A stretch of 64,000 bases of DNA, taken from contig JAHBXQ010000002.1 of NCBI GenBank assembly GCA_019636345.1, positions 930,001 to 994,000 on the forward strand, given 5' to 3'. A program made the position numbers and the translations under genes. Source of the DNA: Pirellulales bacterium. Its GTDB lineage: Bacteria; Planctomycetota; Planctomycetia; Pirellulales; Lacipirellulaceae. The notes below the pieces were generated by a model, which saw nothing but the letters and a program-made list of their open reading frames with translations, was not told the origin of the DNA and made no database searches. Shown piece by piece: positions 41,816-50,552 of this stretch; positions within the stretch are counted from its first letter, which is position 1; every line of letters begins with the position of its first letter.

Positions 41816-44800
41816 ATGATCGGACGGTCAATTACGGAATTCAGGACGGAATTCGGATCAGTCGCGATTCGGCGGACGCGACGAGTCGCGGCCTGGGCGG
41901 CGGCGCTCGCCATGGCGCTCGGCTGCGTCGGTACGGCCGACGCAGCGGACATCACGCTCTCTGCCAGCGACGGTTTGGGGACGTCTTCGTTCAACACCGG
42001 GTTGAACTGGCCGGGGGCCGTGGCCCCGACCGCCGGGAACAACTATTTCACCGGCAGCAACATCCTGCGGACCCCAGCCGACGGAGCGAGCCACGTGTTC
42101 GCCGGCGATTCGCTCACTGTGAATACCGCCAGCGGCACGGTGGCCGATTACTCCACGGGTTTGCTCTACAAGGGGACCGGCAACGCCGGCGTCATCACGA
42201 TCAACAACCTGATCCTGAACAGCGGATTGATCTCGCACGCCAATGGGACGGGCGACCTGTTTCAGCTTGCCGGCAACATCAACGTCGTCGCCCCCTCGAC
42301 GATCTACGCCAAGCAAGGCTCGATCACCATCAGCTCGGTCATCAGCGGCTCGGCCAATCTGACTGTCCCCGCCACCGACGACAACGGCAACGGCAATTTT
42401 GAATTGCGGCTGCTGACGCTCACCGGCGCCAACACGTTCACCGGCAATACGAGCGTCGCCGGGCGGTTGCGGGTCTCCAGCACGGGAGCGCTGAAGTTCA
42501 CGATCGGCGCCAGCGGCGTCAACAACAGCGTGAGCGGCACGGGCCGAGCCGAGTTCGGCGGCACGTTCAACTTCGATTTGACCGGCGCCAGCGCGACCCC
42601 AGGTTCGAGTTGGACGATCGCCAACGTCGCCACGCAGACGTTCACCAGCACCTTCTCGGTCGCCGGCTTCACCAAGTCGGGCGACTTCTGGACGAACGGC
42701 ACGTACCTGTTCAACCCGTTCGACGGGACGCTGTCGGTCGCCTCGGCGCCCTTGTCGTGGAACGTCGACGGCGGCGGCGCCTGGAACGTCGGCGGCAACT
42801 GGACCGGCGGCGTCGCCCCCGGCGCCTCGGCAAACGTCGTCTTCGGCGGCGTGCTGACCGCGGCCAACGCCCCGGCGACGGTCACGCTGACCGCGGCGGC
42901 GTCGGCCTCGCGGATCACGTTCAGCAACGCCAACCAGTACAAGCTCGCCGGTCCCGGCGTCCTCACCCTCAACGGTTTGGCCCAACTCGGCTCGACCAAC
43001 GGCACGCATGAAATCTCGGCCGTCATCGCCGGGACCGCCGGGTTGGTGAAGACCGGCGGCGGCGGCATCACGCTCTCGGCCGACAACACCTACACGGGGC
43101 TCACGGACGTCCAGGGAGGCGCGCTCCGTCTCGCTCGCGTCGGTTCGGTCGACGGCAACGCGACCGTCGCCGCCGGCGCCACGCTGGCCTTCGTCGGCGA
43201 CTCGCTGGGAGGCGGCTACAACGGCGTCTTCGCCGGCGACATCGCCGGGGCGGGCACGGTGCTGATTGACGGCTCGCTGACCACCGAAACCGTCACCTTC
43301 AGCGGCGCCAAGAGCTATTCGGGCCAAACGACGATCAACGGCGGCACGCTCGCCGTCAGCAACGCCGGGGCGCTGGGCGTCTCCGACGGGACCGTCGCCT
43401 CGCGCACGTTGCTCGGCGGCAACGAGCAGAAGGGCCAGTTGGCGTTGTCGGGCAACATCAACGTCGGCAACGAACTGTTGGTCCTCGCGGCTCGCGAGTT
43501 GAGCGCCGCGAATTCCCCCCACGTCGTCAGCACCGGCAACAACTCCTGGGCCGGCAACGTCAAGGGCGAAGTCGGCGGATCGCAATACAACCTCGTGTCG
43601 AACTCCGGCACGCTCACCCTGGGGGGCGTCATCTCCGCCCCTGACAGCGGTACGCGGAACTTCGTCTTCAGCGGAGCCGGCAACTTCAACGTGACCGGCA
43701 AGATCACCGATCTGGGGTCCAACGCCGACGGCACGTTGCCCCCGGCGCCGACCAATGCCGTGAGCAGCGTCAGCGTCATCAAGCAGGGGGCCGGCACGCT
43801 GACCATCGGCACCGCGACCAACCTTCAGGACGACTACTGGCTGGGCAACACCATCGTCGAAGGGGGCACGCTCCGCGTCCTCTCCGACGGCGCCAACAAC
43901 GGCGAACTCTGGAGCCCGCTGATCGCCGTCCGCGCAGGCGCGACGTTCGACGTCACCCACTTCGGCACTTACGCCCTGCAGGAATTCCAGCGGCTGGGCG
44001 GCGCCGGCACGGTGCTCGCCACCGGGAAGACCGTCGAGGTCTATGACGACAACTCGATCGCCCCCGGCGACAGCGTCGGCACGCTGACCATCAACGGCGC
44101 CATGACCCTCAACGGCGGCAGCGGCGGCGGGGCCCTCCAGTACGAACTGGGGAGCACGACCACCGTCGGCGGAGTCGTCAACGACCTTTTGAACGTCACC
44201 GGCGCCCTGACCGTCAACGGGTCGCCGACGATGAACCTTGACATTACTCCGGCCGACGGCGGGCTGGCCACCGGCACGTACCGCTTGATCTCGCACGCCG
44301 GCGGCACGACGTCGCTCGGCGGGATCACGCCTCGCGTCCTCAATCCCGCGGGCAATCCGCTGACGATTCGCCAGAGCTTGGCCGTCAGCGGCGCGACCGC
44401 CGGGCAGGTGAACCTCGTCGTCTCCGGCAGCAAGGCCAATCTCACCTGGACCGGCGCCGGCGGCACGGCCTGGGACTTGAACAACACCGCGAGTTGGTCC
44501 GGCGGCGACACCCGTTACTTCGATCTCGACAGCGTCACGTTCAACGACACGGCCGGGGCGAATACGACGGTCGACATCTCCTCGTCGTCGGTTTCGCCGG
44601 CGTCGATCGCGCTGACCAGCGCCGCCAGCCGCACGTTCACTTTCACCGGCACGCAGGGCGTTCAGGGGAGCGCCCCCGTCTCGCTCACCGGCAATGTGAC
44701 TGCGGTGCTGGCCAACGCCAATAACAACCTCACCGGCACGATCAGCGTCGGCGCCGGAACCACGTTGCAGCAAGGCAACGGGTCGAGCACCGGAACGACG

Positions 44801-46561
44801 ATCTCGACCGGAGTCGTCAGCGGCGCCGGCACGATTCGCGTCGATTCCGGCACGCTGCAGCTCAGCGGCGCCAACACGTTCACCGGAGCGGTGGTCGTCA
44901 ACGGCGGCGTGCTGAACATGGATTCGGCCACCGCGCTGGGAACGACCGCAGCCGGCACCACGATCAACGCCGGCGGAACGGTGCGCTCCAACAGCGACGC
45001 CTACACGACCAGCGAACCGTTCACCCTGAACGGCGGCGCCCTGGCCGTCGGCGGCGGGGCCTCCGCGGCCCTCACGCTGGCCGGGCCGATCACCGTCAAC
45101 GCCGGCGGCGGCACGTTCCAGGTCGACGGCGGCGGCGGCGACGACGCCCTGACCGTGACTAGCGCCATCGGCGGCGCGGCGGCCGGAGCCGTCAACGCCA
45201 ACATCGACGGCGGCTCGCGCATGACCGTCGCCGGGGCTGTCAGCAACAACGGCGCGCTCAACAAGAACGGCACGGGCGTCTTGGCACTCGCCGCTTCGGC
45301 GACCGTCTCGTCCCCGCTCGTCAACGTGAGCAACGGTTCGCTCGACGTCACGGCCCTGGGGACCTTCGTCGTGGCCAACGGGCAGACCCTCAGCGGGTCG
45401 GGCGGCGGCGTGGTGACGGGCAACGTCAGCGCGGCCAGCGGTTCGACGATTCGCGTCGGCTCCGCCGGCATGCCGACCCAGTTGGTCTACCAATACCTCG
45501 ACGCCACCCACGGCGTCGGCGGCAACACGACCCTTTCCAGCGGAGCTACGTTTGAACCGACGACCAACCCCGACTGGCAGCTTCGCACCGCGTTGGGCAA
45601 CAACGGCACGATCTATCAGGGCGGCAGCGACGATCCCGCCTCGGCGCCTGAACTGAAGTCGACCATTACCGGCCTCACTCCCGGCGCAACCTATACGGTG
45701 TACGCCAATTACTGGGACGCGACCGGTTCGCAGTGGCAGATCCGGGCCGGGACGACCTCAGGCGCTTTGACCTTGTACGACTCGCCTGACGACGCCGTCG
45801 CCGGCGCCGTCGACGGGATCAACACCTCGACCTTGTTCTACGCGACCGCTCCTCTGCGGACCGAAGGGAACCGGACCATGTACGGCGCCCCCATGGGCAA
45901 CATGGTCGCCGACGTCAACGGGCACATCGCGGTGTTCATCGACGACGGCGGCAACGCCTCGGTCGGCGACGGTCGCACGTGGTACGACGGCTTGAGCTTC
46001 AGCGACGGCTCGACCGCCGCGATCAGCCAAACGATGACGGTCAGCGGCGATCTGACCCTCAACGCCGGGTCGACGCTGGCGATCGACATCTCGACTCCCT
46101 CGGCGCACGACAAGCTGAACGTCACGGGCAACCTTGCCGCCGGCGGGACGTTGGCGGTGTCGCTTCAGGCGGGGTCGCCGACCCTTGCCGCGGGGAACGT
46201 GTTCGACATCCTTGATTTCGCCAGCGCGAGCGGGTCGTTCAGCACGGTCAGCCTGCCGAGTCTGACCGGCGGGTTGAGCTGGGATACGTCGAGTCTGCTG
46301 ACCACGGGCCAGTTGAGCGTCGTCGCCGGCGGTTTGCCGGGCGACTTCAACTCGGACACCAAGGTCGACGGCAGCGATTTCCTGGCTTGGCAGCGTAATC
46401 CGGGGGTCGGCAATCTGAGCGATTGGCGAACGAACTACGGCGCAGGCGTCGGCCCCGCGACTCCCGCGGTCGGGGCCGTGCCCGAGCCGTCGACGCTGAT
46501 CCTGGCTGCCTGTCTGATGGGCGCGACGGTCGCCGCCAGCCGACGCCGTCGAGGCTGCTGA
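41816..46561 (+). CDS. Giant autotransporter-type beta-strand repeat protein with dockerin segment and PEP-CTERM
   Basis: A 1581-residue exported protein starting at an ATG behind an AGGGGGAAG purine tract. The signal peptide ends AADA. Autotransporter-associated beta-strand repeats recur: LTGANTFTGNTSVAG (about 200), LSADNTYTGLTDVQGG (about 420), FSGAKSYSGQTTINGG (about 495), LSGANTFTGAVVVNGG (about 1015). Residues about 1223-1400 match the small PEP-CTERM protein 39152-39862. A dockerin-like DFNSDTKVDGSDFLAWQRNP (about 1510) and the exosortase signal VPEPSTLILAACLMGATVAA plus SRRRR close it. It probably forms a long beta-helical surface adhesin or matrix protein. There is no outer-membrane translocator barrel, so it is not a true autotransporter. 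Confidence 0.85.
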   Translation: MIGRSITEFRTEFGSVAIRRTRRVAAWAAALAMALGCVGTADAADITLSASDGLGTSSFNTGLNWPGAVAPTAGNNYFTGSNILRTPADGASHVFAGDSLTVNTASGTVADYSTGLLYKGTGNAGVITINNLILNSGLISHANGTGDLFQLAGNINVVAPSTIYAKQGSITISSVISGSANLTVPATDDNGNGNFELRLLTLTGANTFTGNTSVAGRLRVSSTGALKFTIGASGVNNSVSGTGRAEFGGTFNFDLTGASATPGSSWTIANVATQTFTSTFSVAGFTKSGDFWTNGTYLFNPFDGTLSVASAPLSWNVDGGGAWNVGGNWTGGVAPGASANVVFGGVLTAANAPATVTLTAAASASRITFSNANQYKLAGPGVLTLNGLAQLGSTNGTHEISAVIAGTAGLVKTGGGGITLSADNTYTGLTDVQGGALRLARVGSVDGNATVAAGATLAFVGDSLGGGYNGVFAGDIAGAGTVLIDGSLTTETVTFSGAKSYSGQTTINGGTLAVSNAGALGVSDGTVASRTLLGGNEQKGQLALSGNINVGNELLVLAARELSAANSPHVVSTGNNSWAGNVKGEVGGSQYNLVSNSGTLTLGGVISAPDSGTRNFVFSGAGNFNVTGKITDLGSNADGTLPPAPTNAVSSVSVIKQGAGTLTIGTATNLQDDYWLGNTIVEGGTLRVLSDGANNGELWSPLIAVRAGATFDVTHFGTYALQEFQRLGGAGTVLATGKTVEVYDDNSIAPGDSVGTLTINGAMTLNGGSGGGALQYELGSTTTVGGVVNDLLNVTGALTVNGSPTMNLDITPADGGLATGTYRLISHAGGTTSLGGITPRVLNPAGNPLTIRQSLAVSGATAGQVNLVVSGSKANLTWTGAGGTAWDLNNTASWSGGDTRYFDLDSVTFNDTAGANTTVDISSSSVSPASIALTSAASRTFTFTGTQGVQGSAPVSLTGNVTAVLANANNNLTGTISVGAGTTLQQGNGSSTGTTISTGVVSGAGTIRVDSGTLQLSGANTFTGAVVVNGGVLNMDSATALGTTAAGTTINAGGTVRSNSDAYTTSEPFTLNGGALAVGGGASAALTLAGPITVNAGGGTFQVDGGGGDDALTVTSAIGGAAAGAVNANIDGGSRMTVAGAVSNNGALNKNGTGVLALAASATVSSPLVNVSNGSLDVTALGTFVVANGQTLSGSGGGVVTGNVSAASGSTIRVGSAGMPTQLVYQYLDATHGVGGNTTLSSGATFEPTTNPDWQLRTALGNNGTIYQGGSDDPASAPELKSTITGLTPGATYTVYANYWDATGSQWQIRAGTTSGALTLYDSPDDAVAGAVDGINTSTLFYATAPLRTEGNRTMYGAPMGNMVADVNGHIAVFIDDGGNASVGDGRTWYDGLSFSDGSTAAISQTMTVSGDLTLNAGSTLAIDISTPSAHDKLNVTGNLAAGGTLAVSLQAGSPTLAAGNVFDILDFASASGSFSTVSLPSLTGGLSWDTSSLLTTGQLSVVAGGLPGDFNSDTKVDGSDFLAWQRNPGVGNLSDWRTNYGAGVGPATPAVGAVPEPSTLILAACLMGATVAASRRRRGC

Positions 46562-46591
46562 CGAGCTCCGCTTGACGAACGCCGATTCGCT

Positions 46592-46620
46592 CAGCGGCGG
46601 GCGCGCTCCGCCCGCCGCTG
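46592..46620 (+). terminator. Intrinsic terminator after the giant PEP-CTERM gene
   Basis: A perfect 12-bp stem (CAGCGGCGGGCG/CGCCCGCCGCTG) with loop CGCTC, 31 bp after the stop. A TTTT run follows about 15 bases later. It is the strongest terminator-like structure seen in the window. Confidence 0.6.
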
Positions 46621-46716
46621 GGTCGTCGGCTCGCTTTTCGCCGAGTTGCGGCGCCTCGTTTCACGCTCGTCGCCGCAACAAAGATTACTAGCTCAGTCTC
46701 CTCTGGGAACTGCACG

Positions 46717-49380
46717 ATGACTTGCCGCTCGAAGTGGTCCCTCGGGACGACCATGCTCCTGCTCGCGATGCTTGCCGGCGAAGCGACCCAGGCCGCCATC
46801 CTCTCGCAAAAGCGCGGCTTTGCCGACACCGGAGCGGGTTACTCGAATCTGCAGGCGACCGGGGCCGGATGGTACTACACCTGGGGGCTCGGGGCCGGCA
46901 ATCCGGGCAACTTCGACGCCAAGCACTATCCCATGTTTTGGGGAGGCTGGGCGGTCAACCAAACGAACATCAACAACGTCAAGGCCGCCAATCCCGAGTA
47001 CGTTCTCGGCTTCAACGAGCCGGAGCGGTCCGATCAGGCCAACATGACGGTCTCCCAGGCGATTTCCTCGTGGACGACCCTTCACAACGGTTTCGCCGGC
47101 ACGGGGATCAAGCTTGTCAGTCCCGCGGTTTCCGACACGTCTGGCGGTCAAGCGTGGCTGTCGAGCTTCATGAGTCAGGCCAACTCTCAGGGCCTGCGGG
47201 TCGATGCCGTCGCATTTCACTGGTACGGAGTCAGCAACCCCGACAACCCCGCCGGAGCGGCCAGTTCCTTCCTCAGCCGGGTCGATTCGTACTACAACTC
47301 GTACGGCAAGCCGGTGTTTATCACCGAGTTCGCGATCCACGACTGGGGGAACGCCTACTCCGACGCGGCGATCATCGAAGCGAACCGCCAGTTCCTCGAC
47401 ATCGTGATCCCCGCGCTCGATTCGCGCAGCTACGTCGCCGGGTACGCGTGGTATCACTGGTTCAGCGACGCTCGGCTCTACAACGGCAATCCCCCCGTGC
47501 CGACGCCGATGAGCTACGCCTACACCGGCGTCCTGAAGAGCGGGCAGAGCGAGAATATCGCGGGCCGCACCCTGGGCGAGCACGTCGCCTATTTGGCCGG
47601 CGGTACGCTGCAGCAGAACGGAGCCGTTCCCGGAGTCGTTCGCTACATCAACGCCCTGGAAGGCACGAGCACGGTCACCGGCACCTCCAACTGGAACATG
47701 ACTACCGACAACTGGATTCGCATTCAGCCCGGCGCCACGTTGCGGAAGTCGGGCGCCAACGCCATGGGGATCCTCGGCGGCAGCGTCACGAACAACGGGT
47801 TATTTGAAATCGCCGAGGGGACCTTTCAACTCGGCTCCTCGATGACCGGCTCCGGCAACGTGCTGGTGAGCGGCGGCACGCTCGCCCTCACCGGCCGCGG
47901 CCAGATGTCGACGGCTCCCCGCATCGAGATCAAGTCGGCCGGCACCTTCGACGTGTCTCTGCAATCAAGCCCCTTTACGGTCTCGCCAGGGCAGACTCTG
48001 CACATGCGGCGTTCGTCGCAGGCGCTCGGCAGTTTGGCTGCGGGGAACGGGTCGCAGATCACGGGCGCCGCCAGCGTCTCGGGCGACTTGTCGCTCCTGG
48101 CCGGGTCCGTCGTCCGCATCGGCGACGACGGCTCAGGGGCCCCGCGCCGGGTCAAGATCGACGACTTCGAGAGCTACGCGCTAGGCAACGTCCGCGACGT
48201 CGCCAGTCCCCCTTGGACGGCCCACGAAAACACCAGCTTGATCGACATTGAGAGCTACGGCGGCGGCAAAGTGCTCACCTACGGCTGGGCCACCAATTTC
48301 CGCGGCGGGTCGCGCACCCTGCCGGAGGAGGCGATCCTCGAAAACTCGGAGTCCGCCACCTACTTCTTCCGGTTCAACTCCAAGACCGACGTTCCCAATC
48401 ACAACCTCGGCCTCGGCGACAAAGCGACGACGGCCACCGCCGACTTCGGCGACTACGAAGCTCAGCTTCGCATCAAGCAAGGAACCTCCGCGGGGACGGT
48501 TGCGATCGACGCCCGCAACGGCGGCGGCTTTTCGGCCACGCTCGCCAGCGGGCTGGCGCTCAACGCTTGGTACAACGTCTGGATGGTCGTCGACCAAGCG
48601 ACCGACACCTACGACGTGTACATGAATCAGGGAGACGGCGACGCGACGGCGGGCAACAAGCTCAATGCCTCTCCGTTGGCGTTCCGCAACGGCACATCCG
48701 ACGACCTGAACGTGTTTCTCGCCCTGGCCGGTTCCGCGCCGGTCGACAACGGCGTGCGCGTCGACGATCTGTTCTACTTCAAGGGTCTCGACCTGACGAA
48801 CCCGCTCACCGGCTACGATCCCGAGCACACCTGGTTCGCCGACGTCCTGGCCGTCGGGGGCAACTATTCTCAGGCGACCGGCTCGGTGCTCGAAATCAAC
48901 CTGTTCGACCCGGCGTCGTACGACGTGCTGTCGATCGCGGGGCATGCCGCGTTGGGGGGCGAGTTGCGCGTGACGATGGCGTACGGCGCCCCGGCGCCGC
49001 AGGCGGGCGACGTATTTCAGGTTCTCGAGTTCGACTCCGCAAGCGGCGCCTTCGATCTGCTGACCCTGCCGGCGCTTGACCCCGGTTTGGCCTGGAAGAC
49101 CAGCGACTTGGCACTCACCGGCGAGTTGCAGGTCGTGCCGGTCGTGCCCGGCGACTTCAATCATGACGGCGTCGTCGATGGCGTCGATTTCCTCGCCTGG
49201 CAACGCGGCGAGTCCCCCATGGCGGGGAGCTCCGAAGACTTGGCAAGCTGGCAGGCAAACTTCGGCGCCGGCGGTCAACCTGGCGCCGCCGCCGCCGTGC
49301 CCGAGCCAAGCACGCTGGCGCTGGTCGCCCTGGCGGCGCTTGCGGCGCTCGCCTCCGGCCGTGGCCGCCATGCGCGTTAG
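46717..49380 (+). CDS. GH128-type glycoside hydrolase (beta-1,3-glucanase-like) with dockerin segment and PEP-CTERM
   Basis: An 887-residue exported protein. The N-terminal 270 residues are an Asl1/GH128-like TIM barrel: WYYTWG at the start, YVLGFNEPE with the likely acid/base E101, VAFHWYG, and VFITEFAIHDWGN with the likely nucleophile E204. The middle is a beta-rich region with autotransporter-like strands (VTNNGLFEIAEGTFQLGSS) and a concanavalin-like segment (VKIDDFESYALGNV). A dockerin-like DFNHDGVVDGVDFLAWQRGE and the exosortase signal VPEPSTLALVALAALAALAS then RGRHAR end it. Known GH128 enzymes cut beta-1,3-glucan (laminarin, curdlan), and the window also has a GH16. Anchoring by PEP-CTERM suggests cell-surface action. 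Confidence 0.82.
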   Translation: MTCRSKWSLGTTMLLLAMLAGEATQAAILSQKRGFADTGAGYSNLQATGAGWYYTWGLGAGNPGNFDAKHYPMFWGGWAVNQTNINNVKAANPEYVLGFNEPERSDQANMTVSQAISSWTTLHNGFAGTGIKLVSPAVSDTSGGQAWLSSFMSQANSQGLRVDAVAFHWYGVSNPDNPAGAASSFLSRVDSYYNSYGKPVFITEFAIHDWGNAYSDAAIIEANRQFLDIVIPALDSRSYVAGYAWYHWFSDARLYNGNPPVPTPMSYAYTGVLKSGQSENIAGRTLGEHVAYLAGGTLQQNGAVPGVVRYINALEGTSTVTGTSNWNMTTDNWIRIQPGATLRKSGANAMGILGGSVTNNGLFEIAEGTFQLGSSMTGSGNVLVSGGTLALTGRGQMSTAPRIEIKSAGTFDVSLQSSPFTVSPGQTLHMRRSSQALGSLAAGNGSQITGAASVSGDLSLLAGSVVRIGDDGSGAPRRVKIDDFESYALGNVRDVASPPWTAHENTSLIDIESYGGGKVLTYGWATNFRGGSRTLPEEAILENSESATYFFRFNSKTDVPNHNLGLGDKATTATADFGDYEAQLRIKQGTSAGTVAIDARNGGGFSATLASGLALNAWYNVWMVVDQATDTYDVYMNQGDGDATAGNKLNASPLAFRNGTSDDLNVFLALAGSAPVDNGVRVDDLFYFKGLDLTNPLTGYDPEHTWFADVLAVGGNYSQATGSVLEINLFDPASYDVLSIAGHAALGGELRVTMAYGAPAPQAGDVFQVLEFDSASGAFDLLTLPALDPGLAWKTSDLALTGELQVVPVVPGDFNHDGVVDGVDFLAWQRGESPMAGSSEDLASWQANFGAGGQPGAAAAVPEPSTLALVALAALAALASGRGRHAR

Positions 49381-49466
49381 TTCGCGCTGAACTGCGGCTC
49401 CGCTCGTGAATTCACTCGACGTCCTCGCCGATTGGGGGGTCGAATCTGGCGCACGGCAACCTGCTT

Positions 49467-49492
49467 GGGCGCGGCAGTTCCCCTGCCCGCCC
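49467..49492 (+). terminator. Hairpin after the GH128-type gene
   Basis: GGGCG-c-GGCAG pairs with CTGCC-CGCCC (10 bp, one bulged C) around the loop TTCCC, about 85 bp after the stop. A moderate terminator candidate. Confidence 0.4.
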
Positions 49493-49605
49493 GGATTGGT
49501 TCGTGGACAGTTCGCTCCGACGGGACCATAATCGGTGACCGACTCGTATGCGGCGCCGCGAGTCGTGTCTGGCGCCGCGGTTCTCGCCGATTGCGGGGTT
49601 GATCG

Positions 49606-50535
49606 ATGCGCCTTCGTCTGCGGATTGCCCGTGTTGCGTTTCTTGCGGCTTGCGCCGTCGCTCCCGCTCTCGCGGCGGCCCGCACCTGGACCGACTCGAC
49701 CGGTGCTTACACCGTCGAGGCCGATCTCATCGCCTTCGACGAAAAGACCGCCGTCCTTCAACGGGGCGACCATCATCTGGTCGAAGTCCCGCTGGAGAAC
49801 CTCTCCCCGGCAGATCGCGATTACCTGACGAGCAAGGAGGCTCAAGACCGCTCCGCCGAAGTGACGGGAGCGATGCAAATTTGGACGACCCGCCACGGCA
49901 AGAAGGTCGAGGGACGCATCGTCGACTACGTCGAGCGCGACGTGACGCTCCACCGCCGGCGCGGCAAGCTGTACGTCAACGATCGAACGTTCGACAACCT
50001 GCCTGAGGTCTATCAACGGATCGTCGAGCGAATCGTCGAGCACTTCGATGAAACGACGATCGAAACTCGCGTCGACTTGAACCGTTGGGTCGCTCGCCAG
50101 AAGGGCAAGCCCCGTACGTTCCACTGCGAAGGGGTCGTCATCGAACTGGCCAATGGCGACGAGTACGCGGCGCCGTTCTTCCTGTTCGCGGAGAGAGATC
50201 TCGACCTGCTGCAGCCCGGCTGGCAGGAGTGGACCAAGTCGCAGAGCGACGAAGAATCGCGGGCCAGCGCCGCGTTTCGGTTGCAGGCTCTGGCGGCTGC
50301 GAAGCATCGCGATCAAGAAACCGATCGACAAATCGCCCGCTTGCAACTGGCGGCTCAGGCGGTCAATGCGGGCATCGTCGCGCTGTGGGAGGTGACGCTG
50401 TATCCCGGACGCGGGATTGCCGGTCCGCCGATTTGGGCCGTGTTTCCCGGCCGCAGCAGCGCCGACGCCGTCCAAGCTGCGCTTGCGAACAACCCGGGCT
50501 ACGTCGTCGGCCCGGTGCGACGAGTCTCGCGCTGA
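49606..50535 (+). CDS. SHD1 (SLA1 homology) domain protein, exported
   Basis: A 309-residue protein with signal peptide (VAFLAACAVAPALAAA). The N-terminal 50 residues of the mature protein form an SHD1 domain: RTWTDSTGAYTVEADLIAFD, then VEVPLENLSPADRDYL. A second, weaker copy may follow (WTTRHGKKVEGRIVDYVERD, then VTLHRRRGK). The remainder is helical with no recognised motif. In yeast SLA1 this domain binds NPF peptides; bacterial versions are frequent in planctomycetes and unexplained. It converges on the TolC-like gene. Confidence 0.78.
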   Translation: MRLRLRIARVAFLAACAVAPALAAARTWTDSTGAYTVEADLIAFDEKTAVLQRGDHHLVEVPLENLSPADRDYLTSKEAQDRSAEVTGAMQIWTTRHGKKVEGRIVDYVERDVTLHRRRGKLYVNDRTFDNLPEVYQRIVERIVEHFDETTIETRVDLNRWVARQKGKPRTFHCEGVVIELANGDEYAAPFFLFAERDLDLLQPGWQEWTKSQSDEESRASAAFRLQALAAAKHRDQETDRQIARLQLAAQAVNAGIVALWEVTLYPGRGIAGPPIWAVFPGRSSADAVQAALANNPGYVVGPVRRVSR

Positions 50536-50552
50536 GTGCAGTTCATTGGCGG

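Noticed and set aside
41858-45511. Very long open frame (1217 codons) on the minus strand
   Set aside because: It lies antisense to the giant PEP-CTERM gene; composition is the Arg/Gly/Val/Asp pattern of a GC-rich shadow frame, with no domains or signal. The plus-strand frame has repeats, signal peptide and sorting signal.
15985-49380. Local exosortase gene to process the PEP-CTERM proteins
   Set aside because: No multi-helix protein with an exosortase active-site pattern is present in the window; it must be encoded elsewhere.
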